Assembly: GCA_030432295.1 (NCBI GenBank)
Contig: JAUIHI010000002.1
Location: forward strand, 186,001 to 250,000
Direction: 5' to 3'
Origin: Anaerolineae bacterium
GTDB lineage: Bacteria > Chloroflexota > Anaerolineae > Caldilineales > Caldilineaceae
DNA: 64,000 nt
The position numbers were made by a program, and so were the translations under genes. Below the pieces are notes generated by a model. It ran no database searches, was not told the origin of the DNA, and saw only the letters and a list, made by a program, of their open reading frames with translations. Of the stretch, positions 1-10,200 are shown piece by piece. The first letter of the stretch is position 1, and the number at the start of each line of letters is the position of its first letter.

Positions 1-32
1 ATGGGCGGGTGTTCCGTATTGCGTGCTGTGTC

Positions 33-1097
33 TTATTCATCCAGCGGCTCCAGCCGCAGCGTATAGGCGGTATGCACGGGCTTCTCCCGGTCGATGATGG
101 CGGTGATGCGTTGGCGCCACTGCTGCATCTGGGCATCGTCGTCGAGCAGGGCCGGGTCCAGCCGCACAATCACAGTAAAGGTGTGGGGCCGGTTTTCCCT
201 GCCCAGTGCGATGCTGTTGCCCAGATCCGCGGCCTGTCCTACCACAAAATTGTCGGCCCGGTGCTCGATGATCTGCACTTCGCCGCCGGTGTAGATTTCC
301 AGATACTCTCGCAGACCAGAGGCCGTGCCCCGTTTTTGATAGAGGCGGCGGGCCGATTTGAGCAGCGCCCGGCGCTGGGACTCGGGCCATTCCGGGTCCA
401 ATTGCAGATCGAGCCAGGAGGCCAGCCAGGGCAGCATATCTGTGGGCGTGACAGTTGGATCAAAAACGTAGGGAACCTGGCGAATCTGCTGGCTGATGGG
501 CGCCAGAAAGCTCTCGAAGAGCATCAGAAAACGGCCCATCAATTCGTCCCGGGTGTAGAGGGAGGGCAGATAGCGCACGTAGTTGCTCTTGGCCGAGATG
601 GCAATGGCCAGGGACTCCTCATCCCGGATGACGGGGCCGTCGGCAGTAGACCGAGCCAAAACCACCGCAGTCACATCCAGAACGAAATCGGCTGGGGCCG
701 GGGCCACGACCGTTTCCAGCACGTACTCATACGTATCCTTTTCCCCAGCACCCGCGGCAAAATCATAGCTCAGGTAGAGATCGCCGTCGATGTTCCTCGC
801 TGCGGGACGGGTTGGCCCGTCTCCTTGCAGGCAGACGCTCTCCACCAGCAGCAGCCCTTCGGGAATCCGCACCTCCACGCCACAGGAGGTCAGATCGATT
901 TCGGGTTCCAGGCGCACGTAAAGGAAGAGAGCTTCGCCGGGAAAACGGCGGTTGTGGTCCGCCACCAGCGAGACCCGGATTTCCTGGGGGCGGGGGATGG
1001 CTGGCCCGCCCGTGCGCTTGGCCGGCTGCGCGGTAATTGTACGCGCAGCTAATGCGTAGATTATTGATTCGTTGTCGCTTTGCCTTTGCTCTGCCAC
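33..1097 (-). CDS. Contractile injection system tail protein I-like baseplate protein
   Basis: This 354-residue protein fits the phage tail protein I / TIGR02242-like family, which joins the baseplate wedge to fibres at the distal end of contractile tails. The first ~170 residues look like a beta-rich domain. Residues ~175-270 hold the family block, starting near YLPSLYTRDELMGRF and running through DMLPWLASWLDL to KRGTASGLREYLEIYTG. The C-terminal end carries the usual DREKPVHTAYTL segment. The start is GTG with a weak TAGGA upstream. It is the last gene of the injection-system operon visible here, downstream of the baseplate J-like gene. Further tail genes may lie beyond base 1. Confidence 0.85.
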   Translation of the reverse strand: MAEQRQSDNESIIYALAARTITAQPAKRTGGPAIPRPQEIRVSLVADHNRRFPGEALFLYVRLEPEIDLTSCGVEVRIPEGLLLVESVCLQGDGPTRPAARNIDGDLYLSYDFAAGAGEKDTYEYVLETVVAPAPADFVLDVTAVVLARSTADGPVIRDEESLAIAISAKSNYVRYLPSLYTRDELMGRFLMLFESFLAPISQQIRQVPYVFDPTVTPTDMLPWLASWLDLQLDPEWPESQRRALLKSARRLYQKRGTASGLREYLEIYTGGEVQIIEHRADNFVVGQAADLGNSIALGRENRPHTFTVIVRLDPALLDDDAQMQQWRQRITAIIDREKPVHTAYTLRLEPLDE

Positions 1098-1104
1098 TAC
1101 ACAT

Positions 1105-1219
1105 CCTAACCTGGCGCAGCCAGGAGAAAAAGAGTTTGTTACACAGCCTTGTATACACGGATTGGGAAAAACACGGATATTTTTCTGTTCTATCTGTGTT
1201 CTTTCCTATCCGTGTATAC
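1105..1219. repeat. Dispersed intergenic palindrome, copy 1 (ACACGGAT family)
   Basis: The arms GTATACACGGAT (1151-1162) and ATCCGTGTATAC (1208-1219) are exact reverse complements, with further weaker pairing inside. The adjacent word CCTAACCTGGCGCAGCCAG (1105-1123) recurs with one change at 61146-61164, next to another copy of the same palindrome. It separates the tail I and baseplate J genes. Confidence 0.7.
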
Positions 1220-1239
1220 CAAAGGTTCTCCGGCGCAAC

Positions 1240-3438
1240 CTACCGATTGCGGCCATTGGTAGCCGGGATGGCCCGCCCATTGCCCTGGATGGCATGGCGA
1301 TTGGCGGACGCAGCAGCCGAGACCGGCGCGCCAGTCTGGGCATTGACAATCGTAATGGTGGGTTCCAGCACACAGAGAACGCCGTCCCCGCCTACAGACA
1401 ACATCTGACGAATGGGCACAGCCGCTTCCAGTCCCCGGTCGATGTCGGAAAGCAGGTCTTCGTCGTCGGGCAGGGCCTCGCGAGAGGGGACCACCCGCCT
1501 GCTCTCGGCCTGGACATCCTTCACGTGGCGCACGCCGGAGACCTTTTGCAGCAGGGCCAGAATCTCGGAAATGTAGAGGTCCCGGCCAAAGGGCCAACCC
1601 TCCCAACGGCCACCCACCACCGATTCGATAAATTCACTTTTGCCATCCAGGGGCAAAGGTGTGAGAAAGGCACGCAGGGCCTCCACCACCCGCACCCGCA
1701 CCACCTCCGGATTCAAATGATCCTCGGCGATAATTTCGGCGTAGACCCGCACGCCGATATAGGCCGGTTCCCGCACGAGGAGGGTTGTGGTCAGCAGGCG
1801 GTAGTCGTCCAGATAGGCCTGGACTTCGCGGACGAGTGCGGCAGGCATGGCAAGCCGGGAGAGGTCCCCCACGGCCAGAGCATTCCGGCATTCGGGTACA
1901 ACCAGCACCTCTACCATCCCTGGCGGGGGCGAAGCTGGCCCCTGGCCGGGAGCAAGCACTTTGACACGCGCCACCGCGCGGCTGGCCTTGCGGGTCAGTT
2001 CTTCGTAGTCCGCACCGGTGACAGCCCGCTCCTGTGCCCGCAATTCCTGGGGCACACGCAGTTTGGCCTCGTCCAGGGTTTCCGGGTCCCGGCCGCCGTC
2101 GGCTCCTCGCTGGTTGGAGACCGAATCGATGTAGGGCAGGGTTGCCAGCATCACATTGATGCGGCCCGCGGGCACATTGCCTTTGACACCGCCCCCAGCC
2201 CGATAGCGGGAAAAACGCACCAGCCGGTTGGCTTCGGGGATGCGTCCGTACTGCATAATTGTGCTGTCCCGTTGCCGGATGGCCGGCCCCAGGGCAATCT
2301 CACCGCTGGAGGTGTCGATGGTGTAGTGGCGGTCGTAGCGGGAGGAGTTGGAAAAGTTGGGAACCCGGGTCCAGGCCACGTAGACGGTCTCGCCAAAGAC
2401 CCGCTCTTCGATCTCCAGCACTTCGTCGCTCTCCGGTTCTAGAATCGGTACATTTTGCAGGCGGAAGGTCTGGCCCGCTTCGCCGGTAGTGCTGCTCAAT
2501 TCCTCGTTCTGGATCAGAATAGCGTTGGTTGCCGAAGTGGTTGCGCCCAATGCAAAGGCTTCCACGCCTTTCACCCGGGGCGAGCGGGTATAGGTCCCCT
2601 GGACGGCCCGGCGCTGCTCAAAACGGCAACGAATCCAATAGGCGCTGATGCCCTGGATGTCGTCGGGGCGGGCGGTCATCGGCAGATGGAAGTGAATCTG
2701 GCCGCTGGGATTGTTCAGGCCGCCGGTTGTGTCCTTTTCGCCGGGAGCCTGGCTGGGGGTCAGCTCGTGCCAGTTGCCTTCGCCCATAGAACATTCCCAG
2801 ACGAGAGGCGGATCATCCCGGCGGATACCCGTGGCCTGGGTGGGGATGTTTGTGAAACGCAGACGCAGAATGTAACCGGCCAGAGAGCGGTTCTCTTCAA
2901 AGCCCAGATAGAAGGTATCACCTTCCAGAGGGAACTGATCCCGAAAGACACGGGCATCTTCCAGAGCCAGGCGGGGCAGATAGTTCTTGGCAAAGTCCAC
3001 CTCCCGGCGCAGTTGGGTGAGCACTGGTCCCCGGATGGTGAGCGCCTCGTCGGTGGTAAAGATAATCTGCTCTTCGTTTTCCAGGGGGCGGGTGGCGACT
3101 TCGTAATGGCGGGGGACCACCGCGATGCTGTCTTCGTCTTCCCGCACGGGGAAGGGCACAGAGAGGCGGAAGGTGAGGTCTGTGCGGGCGCTGCTGGCGG
3201 GCTGCAATGTGATGCCCAGCAGGTCCATAAATTTGATGTAATTTTTTTCGGGAACCCGGTTCAACCGATAGAGCATCGTCTCGGTCATCCAGGCAAAGAG
3301 TTCAATCAGTGTGATGCCGGGGTCGCTGAGATTGTAGTCAGTCCATTCCGGGCAGTATTGTACAATCCGGCGACGGGCTTCGTCCACCAGGTCCCGTTGA
3401 AAGCGTAGATCGTCCAGATTGGGCGCGGGCAGCGACAC
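1240..3438 (-). CDS. Baseplate J/gp47-like assembly protein (TIGR02243-like)
   Basis: This 732-residue protein resembles the putative baseplate assembly family found in eCIS loci (Pvc11/gpJ-like). It is expected to form the wedge ring that triggers sheath contraction. The N-terminus has the typical run with WTDYNLSDPGITLIELFAWM and MLYRLNRVPEKNYIKFMDLL (residues ~30-75). The centre is a long beta-rich insertion, and residues ~430-640 match the gpJ core with ELRAQERAVTGADYEELT. The last ~90 residues are a poorly conserved tail. The start is GTG. It lies between the gp25 and tail I genes, the usual phage-tail order. Confidence 0.9.
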   Translation of the reverse strand: MSLPAPNLDDLRFQRDLVDEARRRIVQYCPEWTDYNLSDPGITLIELFAWMTETMLYRLNRVPEKNYIKFMDLLGITLQPASSARTDLTFRLSVPFPVREDEDSIAVVPRHYEVATRPLENEEQIIFTTDEALTIRGPVLTQLRREVDFAKNYLPRLALEDARVFRDQFPLEGDTFYLGFEENRSLAGYILRLRFTNIPTQATGIRRDDPPLVWECSMGEGNWHELTPSQAPGEKDTTGGLNNPSGQIHFHLPMTARPDDIQGISAYWIRCRFEQRRAVQGTYTRSPRVKGVEAFALGATTSATNAILIQNEELSSTTGEAGQTFRLQNVPILEPESDEVLEIEERVFGETVYVAWTRVPNFSNSSRYDRHYTIDTSSGEIALGPAIRQRDSTIMQYGRIPEANRLVRFSRYRAGGGVKGNVPAGRINVMLATLPYIDSVSNQRGADGGRDPETLDEAKLRVPQELRAQERAVTGADYEELTRKASRAVARVKVLAPGQGPASPPPGMVEVLVVPECRNALAVGDLSRLAMPAALVREVQAYLDDYRLLTTTLLVREPAYIGVRVYAEIIAEDHLNPEVVRVRVVEALRAFLTPLPLDGKSEFIESVVGGRWEGWPFGRDLYISEILALLQKVSGVRHVKDVQAESRRVVPSREALPDDEDLLSDIDRGLEAAVPIRQMLSVGGDGVLCVLEPTITIVNAQTGAPVSAAASANRHAIQGNGRAIPATNGRNR

Positions 3439-3539
3439 AGTTTAATACTCCTGATCTGAAAATAGGACGCCGATAACGCCGTCAAAATCTGCGTAAATCT
3501 GGTGTTCCTGCGTCCCTGTTGGTTTTTACGTTTGAAGGT

Positions 3540-3971
3540 CTAAAAGTCCTCGGCGGTGGGCGGCTCGTCCATAATATAGAAGGGATAGACGATACTGCGT
3601 TCGTCGTGGGTATTTTTGATCTGGTAGCGAATATCGGTCAGAATCACGCTGTCGTCATAACTGGTATTACGCAGAATCTCCACGGCGGTGACATCGACCC
3701 GGGGTTCCCACATACGCAGGGCTTCGTGGACATATTCGATCAACTGGGCTTCGGTGGCAGCGTTGCGGGGGGCAAACATCAACTCCCAGACCCGACAGCC
3801 AAACTCCGGGCGCATCACCCGCTCCCCGGGGATCGTCTCCAGAATAATGCGGATGGACTGCTCGATCTCCATCTGTCCCTGGGACATTGCGACGCCGCCC
3901 TGGGCGTTGAGTTGAAGCGGCCAGTTCAATCCCTGGCCGATAAATTCCCGGTTGCGTATATCCTCTGCCAT
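3540..3971 (-). CDS. gpW/gp25-like baseplate wedge protein
   Basis: This is a small (143 aa) member of the GPW_gp25 family, which nucleates the sheath at the baseplate. The core includes SIRIILETIPGERVMRPEFG and VWELMFAP, followed by a C-terminal strand pattern ending PFYIMDEPPTAEDF. The reading frame is open upstream to a TTG at 3986. The ATG at 3971 is preferred because GAGGA lies 6 bases upstream, while the intermediate ATG at 3977 touches that site. It sits between PAAR and baseplate J in the injection-system operon. Confidence 0.9.
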   Translation of the reverse strand: MAEDIRNREFIGQGLNWPLQLNAQGGVAMSQGQMEIEQSIRIILETIPGERVMRPEFGCRVWELMFAPRNAATEAQLIEYVHEALRMWEPRVDVTAVEILRNTSYDDSVILTDIRYQIKNTHDERSIVYPFYIMDEPPTAEDF

Positions 3972-3993
3972 TGCCATTCCTCGCAAAGAGCTT

Positions 3994-4060
3994 GTCTACA
4001 CGGATAAAAAAGAACACTGAACAGCCTGGAAATCTGTGTTCCCTAACTATCCGTCTATAC
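3994..4060. repeat. Dispersed intergenic palindrome, copy 2
   Basis: The arms GTCTACACGGAT (3994-4005) and ATCCGTCTATAC (4049-4060) form an imperfect palindrome of the same word family as 1151-1219 and 61179-61251. It lies between the PAAR and gp25 genes. Confidence 0.65.
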
Positions 4061-4127
4061 AGAATTTTCATCCCCCGGGGCGCGCTCGCCGCCTGGAGAA
4101 CTGATTACTGGTCACTGCCAACTTTTC

Positions 4128-4421
4128 CTACGGCCCAATCAGCACAGTGGGGAAACCCATCGCAATCGTCCCTGGCGGCCCCACACAGATGGTGACATCG
4201 CCCATGCGGGCTGCGGGTCGGCCACCGATTAGAACCGTAATCCCACCGGGCGGAGCAATCACACCGCCCACGTGGGGCACAAGCACCGTAACCAGTGGGC
4301 AGACGTGGGGGTCACCCACACAGGCGGCCGGTTGACCCCCGATCAGAACCGTCGGGTTGCCCATGACGATGGAACCGCCGTGGGCTGTCGGGTCGCCCAT
4401 ACGGGCTGCGGGTTGTGGCAT
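4128..4421 (-). CDS. PAAR-domain spike tip protein
   Basis: This 97-residue PAAR protein would form the sharpened tip that caps the VgrG spike. It contains repeated PAAR-type segments: PAARMGDPTAHGG near residue 4, PAACVGDPHVCP near 32 and PAARMGDVTICV near 69, alternating with GNPTVLIGG, GGITVLIGG and GFPTVLIG strands. The His and Cys residues of these turns are candidate metal ligands. The TGAGGA used as its Shine-Dalgarno overlaps the stop codon of the upstream VgrG gene, suggesting coupled translation. No effector domain is fused to it. Confidence 0.93.
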   Translation of the reverse strand: MPQPAARMGDPTAHGGSIVMGNPTVLIGGQPAACVGDPHVCPLVTVLVPHVGGVIAPPGGITVLIGGRPAARMGDVTICVGPPGTIAMGFPTVLIGP

Positions 4422-4432
4422 AGTATCGTTCC

Positions 4433-6265
4433 TCAGTTCAGTTTAATCAGCGCGCCCTGGACGACGACCATCGCTCCAGCTTTGAATGTGCCCATCGTAC
4501 TTGCGTTCACTTCGGTGGTCAAGCCCTTGGCAGTCAATGGCCCCTGGGATTCCAGATTCATAATCGCGCCCTTCATCTCGGCCTTGGCTGTAGCCTGCAT
4601 CGAATAATTAGCCCCAGCCTTGATCTTTGTGTCCATCGTACTCTCGATGTTGACCATCCCTTTGGCCTTGATGTTGACATTGCCACCGGCATCAATGTTG
4701 ATGTCCTGCTGGGCTGTAATGCTGATACTGTTGGTCTTGGTGTCGATGACAATCTCGTTCCGCTCCGACTTATCCCGGATCAGAATCTGCTCTTGACCGC
4801 TGGTGTCATTGAGGACAATAATGTGACCGCTGCGGGATTTGATGATGCGTTCGGTAATTCTGCTGCCGTCGTTGACCTGGCTGGTAGGCTTGGGCGGCGG
4901 ATCCTTCTTATTCCAGAGTGTGCCGATCATATAGGGCCGGTTGGGGTCCCCGTGTTCAAAGGCAATCAGCACCTCGTCGTCCACTTCCGGGATGTAGTAG
5001 AAGCCCCGATTCTTGCCCGCGGCCGGGGCAGCGATCCGTACCCAATCGCTCTCGATGGGCTGACTGTCTTTGTCGAGCAGCCAGGGGTACTGGACTTTGA
5101 TCCGCCCCAAATTTTCCGGGTCGGAAAAATTGGTTACCATCGCGGGCACAACCCCATTGAATCGATTGCCATAGAAGGCCCGCTCGTTGCCTGCTTCCAG
5201 CAGGCCAGTCAGGGAGTTGGTGCGACGACCCGTGACCGAAAAATGGGTCTCCCAGCGACCGGTACGCCGGTAGACGTGACGCACAGCGCTGACCACATAC
5301 TCGCCCGAATAGTCGGTCAATTTGGCTTCCCGGATATTGATCTTGACCGGACGCCCAACCTGAATCTCCGCATTGCCAAAGGCCACCCCTTCGGCCTGAG
5401 TAAATGCACTGTCCACATCGCTCATATAGCCAGCAGCAATCGCCTTGGCTGAGTTTACATCCTGCACGGGCATATTGACAATCGCGACCGGTGCGTCGTC
5501 TTTGAATGCGCTCTTGGCAAAGCTGCCACCTGCGCTATAGGTCGGCGCAGACTTCAATTTACTGTCCGGTGTCGCCTTACCGACGATCTCCTTCTTTTGC
5601 ACCTGATCCCAGCTATAGACAGAGACTTCCTTTGGCTGGTGTACAGCCGTAACCCGAGGCCGGAAGCTCAAGAGGTTGTCTCCCCAGGTCAGTTCCGTGG
5701 CCTGGCCTTCCTTCGACGAGGCGGGCATGAAGTTGAATTTGCCATCCTGCACAAAGACTTGGCAACCCAACTGCTCCGCCCGCATAAGCAACCATTCCAT
5801 GTTGGTCTGGTTGTACTGAATCATAAACGTATGGGTGATGACAGAGGGTAGCTCGATAGTGCCAATGGTGACTTTTGATTCCCCCAGCATCATCCGTATG
5901 ATGTCTGAATCCGACTGTTCCAGGAAAGTACGGGACTTTTTGCCCCGGTGCAGGCGATAGGACTTGTCGTAGGCCTGCACCATCAGGCTGGCCTTGCCCC
6001 CACGCCCGAAGTTTGGCTCCAACCCTGTAATCTCCCCGGTGAAGAGTACCGCGCCGCTGCCGTCGGCACCGGCCTTCACCTCAATTGGATCGCCGATCTT
6101 GAATTTGTCCACCACAGCCAGGTCTGGCGCATCGGAATGCAGGGTGATCGTACACATCTCCGGCACGCGCATGGAGGAATCGACGACGATCTCTTCAATG
6201 GCGTCAGCCAGGATCAGGTCACTGACGGCAAGATCGAATGTAAGTCGCTCTGGCAAATCGGCCAT
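4433..6265 (-). CDS. VgrG-like spike protein (late control D / gp5 fusion)
   Basis: This 610-residue protein resembles Pvc8/VgrG proteins, which form the trimeric needle hub at the tube end. Residues ~1-330 fit the gpD-like part, with VSVYSWDQVQKKEIVGKA. Residues ~370-450 contain the gp5 OB-fold core, with VTNFSDPENLGRIKVQYPWL and VDDEVLIAFEHGDPNRPYMI. The C-terminus is a repetitive beta-helix (DTKTNSISITAQQDINIDAG and following) typical of needle extensions. No C-terminal toxin is visible. The PAAR gene follows 11 bases downstream. Confidence 0.93.
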   Translation of the reverse strand: MADLPERLTFDLAVSDLILADAIEEIVVDSSMRVPEMCTITLHSDAPDLAVVDKFKIGDPIEVKAGADGSGAVLFTGEITGLEPNFGRGGKASLMVQAYDKSYRLHRGKKSRTFLEQSDSDIIRMMLGESKVTIGTIELPSVITHTFMIQYNQTNMEWLLMRAEQLGCQVFVQDGKFNFMPASSKEGQATELTWGDNLLSFRPRVTAVHQPKEVSVYSWDQVQKKEIVGKATPDSKLKSAPTYSAGGSFAKSAFKDDAPVAIVNMPVQDVNSAKAIAAGYMSDVDSAFTQAEGVAFGNAEIQVGRPVKINIREAKLTDYSGEYVVSAVRHVYRRTGRWETHFSVTGRRTNSLTGLLEAGNERAFYGNRFNGVVPAMVTNFSDPENLGRIKVQYPWLLDKDSQPIESDWVRIAAPAAGKNRGFYYIPEVDDEVLIAFEHGDPNRPYMIGTLWNKKDPPPKPTSQVNDGSRITERIIKSRSGHIIVLNDTSGQEQILIRDKSERNEIVIDTKTNSISITAQQDINIDAGGNVNIKAKGMVNIESTMDTKIKAGANYSMQATAKAEMKGAIMNLESQGPLTAKGLTTEVNASTMGTFKAGAMVVVQGALIKLN

Positions 6266-6500
6266 TGGGGAATCGCTGCTTGGCTATAGGGTGAACTTTA
6301 TTGGGTCTATACTTCACAGTTTAATGGTTTTGGGCCGTGTGTCAAGTAGCTCGCCCACCGCTCGTCGGCCCTGGAGTAGACCCCACACTTTGCAGGCCCG
6401 CTTCCCGCCAAGTCAGTGTTCATACCCAAACGGGCACGAACAGCAATGAAACAGGAATGCAGGTTTCACAGATTTTACCCGTGTTTATCAGTGGTTATTC

Positions 6501-7181
6501 TCAGGTCAGCGGGACCAACCGCAACACCTGGCCGGCCCGCACATCCGACGGATCGTCCAGATTGTTGGTCTCTGCGATGTGCCGCCAGGCCGCGGCCGAG
6601 CCATATTCCTGATACGCGATCCAGTCCAGCGTCTCGCCTTCCAACACAGTGCGCACTTTGCGCGCCAGGCTGCGCGAGGTGGGGTTCTGATAGGGCAGAG
6701 TATTGGCGTCATCTGCCTCCACAAAATCGACCGTCACCTTCGCCCGCAAGGGCTTGCCAGATGCATCGAACAATTCGTAGGTGACGGAGACCTGCTTGAC
6801 ATAGACCTCGTAGGATTTGTACTCACCCCACACGAACTGGCATTTGGGTGGTCTTGGCTCCTTTGCGTCGATCGTCTTATCGATTTCGGTAAAACGCACC
6901 AACTGTTCAATGTCAGTGGTAATATTTGTGCTGCCCTGCTTGCCCAATTCCTTCAATAGCGTTGGCATCGTTCCATCAAAGATCACATCACTGATCTTAA
7001 ATGTGCCCGACTTACCGCCACCGAAATCCATATCCGGATTGTCGCTGGTGGGTTTGCTTGTCTTTGTCCACTTCACCGCTTTGGAGAAAGTAACCGTCTC
7101 CGGGTTGAAGGTCAGATAGACCATTTTATTGGCATACTGGCCTTCTTTACACAAAATATAGGATTGCTTGAACTCTGACAT
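6501..7181 (-). CDS. LysM-containing CIS tube/hub protein (Pvc7-like)
   Basis: This 226-residue protein matches the injection-system tube-linker family that joins the tube initiator to the spike. The N-terminus reads KMVYLTFNPETVTFSKAVKW, the family start pattern. Residues ~170-226 form a LysM-like module beginning VRTVLEGETLDWIAYQEYG and ending AGQVLRLVPLT. In this family LysM probably acts as a structural module, not a peptidoglycan anchor. It lies between the giant DUF4157 gene and VgrG. A 235-base spacer (6266-6500) to VgrG carries no gene that I can see. Confidence 0.88.
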   Translation of the reverse strand: MSEFKQSYILCKEGQYANKMVYLTFNPETVTFSKAVKWTKTSKPTSDNPDMDFGGGKSGTFKISDVIFDGTMPTLLKELGKQGSTNITTDIEQLVRFTEIDKTIDAKEPRPPKCQFVWGEYKSYEVYVKQVSVTYELFDASGKPLRAKVTVDFVEADDANTLPYQNPTSRSLARKVRTVLEGETLDWIAYQEYGSAAAWRHIAETNNLDDPSDVRAGQVLRLVPLT

Positions 7182-7228
7182 ACGCTATATCCTCGCTCGC
7201 AATATATCTCCACTCACAATATATTTCA

Positions 7229-10200
7229 TCACAGTGGCCGCCGTTCTCGTTCCATCTCAATCATACGTCTGATCAGCGGGTATATTCTCTCCGCCAAACC
7301 ATCCCAGTCTGGTTCCTGATCGTTGTCCATCTCATCATCTATCTCGTCATCCACATCCGAGTCCCCGCCCTCGTCTGGGCTGCGCTGTATGCGCTCTTGC
7401 AAGGCTCGCTGCAACGGATAGTGGGTCGTCGCCCCAGTGGAGCCACCAGCCGGAGCCACAGCCGTCTGCGGATCGGAAGCGCCTGGTGTCCCTTCCGCCA
7501 ATCCATTTTGCGCCAGACTGGGCCGATCCAAAAAGCGCTGGACGACCGGCATCGATTCAGTGGAGACCCCGTCCAGCACCGGCCCCTCGGCCTCTGCCCG
7601 TTGGACATCCACCCCACCAGCGAGAGCAGGCAAAGAGGCAAGGGATTGCCCCAGCACGGCCCGACGCCGAACCACAGGCAGATCACCCGAAGCCGACGAG
7701 GCAAATCCACTCCCTGTCCCGCCGGAACCGACACGAGTGTCGATGCGGCCCTGACTGCCATTGCCCACCGCGCGGGTAGCCTTAACAGGGCCGGGGCTAC
7801 TGCCAGGCCCGTTGCTGGGACGGGGAGCCAGGGGTTCCCGCTGCACAGATCCCTGCCGCAGCAGAGCCTGGATGCCCTGCTCCACCTGCCCGGCAGCCTG
7901 CTCTTCCCGCTGTACACTCCCCCGTAGTTGATTGACAGAAGGCAGCGATAGGGGCATAAGCCCTGCCCCTTCCGCCCCGTTCTGGGGCTGAGCCATCTGT
8001 TCCGAGCGGCGCACGCTTGGATTCGTCCCCACCGCCACGTGGGTCAACTCATGGCCGAGCAGGGCCAAATTATCGGGCCGATCCAACTGGGCCAGCGCCG
8101 AACGCTGCAAATAGACCGTCTGGCCGTGGGCCGCCGCCTCCACTCCCAGGGGTTCCAGCCCCGCGGCCTGCAAGCGCACACCGCTAAAATCCCGCTGCAA
8201 GACCCGCTCCATTAGCGTGCGCGGACGCCGGGGCAAAGGCATCCCTCCGGAAGGTCCCCGTTGCAGTTCCGCCGCAGCCCGTTGTATGGCTGTCGTCCGC
8301 TGGTTGCCAGCGGACCGCTGCGCCCCTCTGGTAGGAGAAACGGGCGTCCCTTCCCTGCGCTTGAAACGCCAGCCCCGCTCCTCCAGCAGATCAACCGTCG
8401 CCGACGCGGAAACAGGCCCCGTCGAAGACCCCGTAGAGGCCCCCGCAGCAGAAGTAAAATCCTGGGCGGGCTGACCCAAAGAAGCCGATACAGCACGGCC
8501 GCTGGCAAGACCGGCTTGGCTCAAAGGCATCTCACCGCCAAAGTCACCACCCGCGGCCCCGCGCTGCACAGCCGCCGAGGGCGAGGCGGATGCCTGTTCG
8601 CCGCGGCTCAAACGCCAGCCAAGGGCATCCAACAGACCCACAGGCTCATCAGCCCCCGCGAAATCCTGGGCGGGCCAACTCTGGGAGACAGGGGCAAAAT
8701 GGCTGGTGGCAAGACGGCGTTGGGCCAAAGCAGCCACAGATCGACTGCCCGCGGCTATCGAAGCAGCTCGTTGCACCGGGCGGCGAGACGCAGAAGCGTT
8801 GACAGAAGCCGGAGTGCCCGGTGGGGAAATCCGCGGTGTAGGCGGTCGCTGTGCGGACGAACGCTGGGTAGACGGACCAGCGGTAGAAACCACTCCCCTC
8901 GGTTCTGCTCCCCTGCCCCGACGCATAACCGCCTCCACCTGTTCGGCGACACGCTCCTCCTCTGCCAGACTCATCTGCACCAACTGACGGGAGAGACGCT
9001 GGGTGAGGGAAGGCGCAAGCGGATGGGCCAGGGGCATATCCGTTCTATCGGGCGAACGCTGCACCCGATTCTCGGCCAGCAAAGGGGCGGCCCCGCCCGC
9101 GGCCACGTGGGTCAATTCGTGGCCGAGCAGGGCCAGCGAATCGGAGCGGTTCAGGTCCGCCTGTGCCCGATCCAAATAGACAGTATTTCCCTGGGCCGCG
9201 GCTTCGATCCCCAAAGGGCCAAGCGAGGCCATCTGCACCCGTACCCCTGCAAAATCCCGCTGCAAAACCCGCTCCAAAAGCGTGCGGGGTCGGTCAGGAA
9301 GGGGGTGGCTGTGGCCTGTCGCCAGCCCGGTCAACGCCCGCTGCACCCTTTCCACCGGGGCAGCCGAGGCATCCGGGACCGGGCGGGAACGCTTGAAGCG
9401 CCAACCGCCCGCTTCCAAGCGCTGCACAGCCGCGGCAGCGCTCTGGGTCGGCCCAATCCGGCCAGCCCCGGTCACAAGCGCACGCTGCCGGGGCGTTTGA
9501 GGCGAAATAGTTCCAGAGACGACGGTGCCTCGTCTTTGACTCGGGGCAGTTGCGCCAGCCCGCTGGGAAAGAGTGGGCGTATCAGCCGCCTCCCCAGCAG
9601 ACGGCGGCGCAGACTGGGCTGCTGATGACCCACCCGTATCCGTCCGGGTAGATGCGCGCAGCAATCGATTCAGGGCTAATTCCAAAGGAACGAAAGCCGC
9701 TGGAATCGAAGGCTGGGTGGCCTCCCGCGCTTCTGGCCGATTCCCAGGCGATGGCAACAACCCGCTAGGCCGCAACAACTCATCGCCGCTGATAGCAGCC
9801 GGACCAGCCAAATCCCGGCCAGAATGAACCGTTGACGATTCTAATGTCGGCGTCTCTAGCGTTGACGGCTCTGCGTCGTGGAGCAAATCAGACCGCCACA
9901 GATCAGAGACCGGCTGCACCTGGTGGCGGTTCTGCTGGCGGACTGTCAGGTTCGACGCCGAACGGCCAATTGCACCGGGCGAAAGGAGGGTCTTCGGCGT
10001 TGGCGCAACCTCATCCGCAAAGGCTTCCCCAGGGGCAAAGCGCTGCGCATCGATGGGTGCTGATCGTTGCAGCAACCTGCGTCGGATGTCGCCAAAATCC
10101 CGGCGCAACACCAGCTCGCTCAACGGACGCACCGGAGCAGAGGCCGGAGCAGGCCCAGAAAGAAATTGGGGAATGGAGCGAGAAGCGTCCAACCGCCAAC

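Noticed and set aside
8261-9625. Long plus-strand open frame (454 codons) and many others opposite the giant DUF4157 gene
   Set aside because: The giant gene is GC-rich and repetitive, which leaves stop-poor antisense frames. The translations are Arg/Pro/Gln-rich with no domain pattern.
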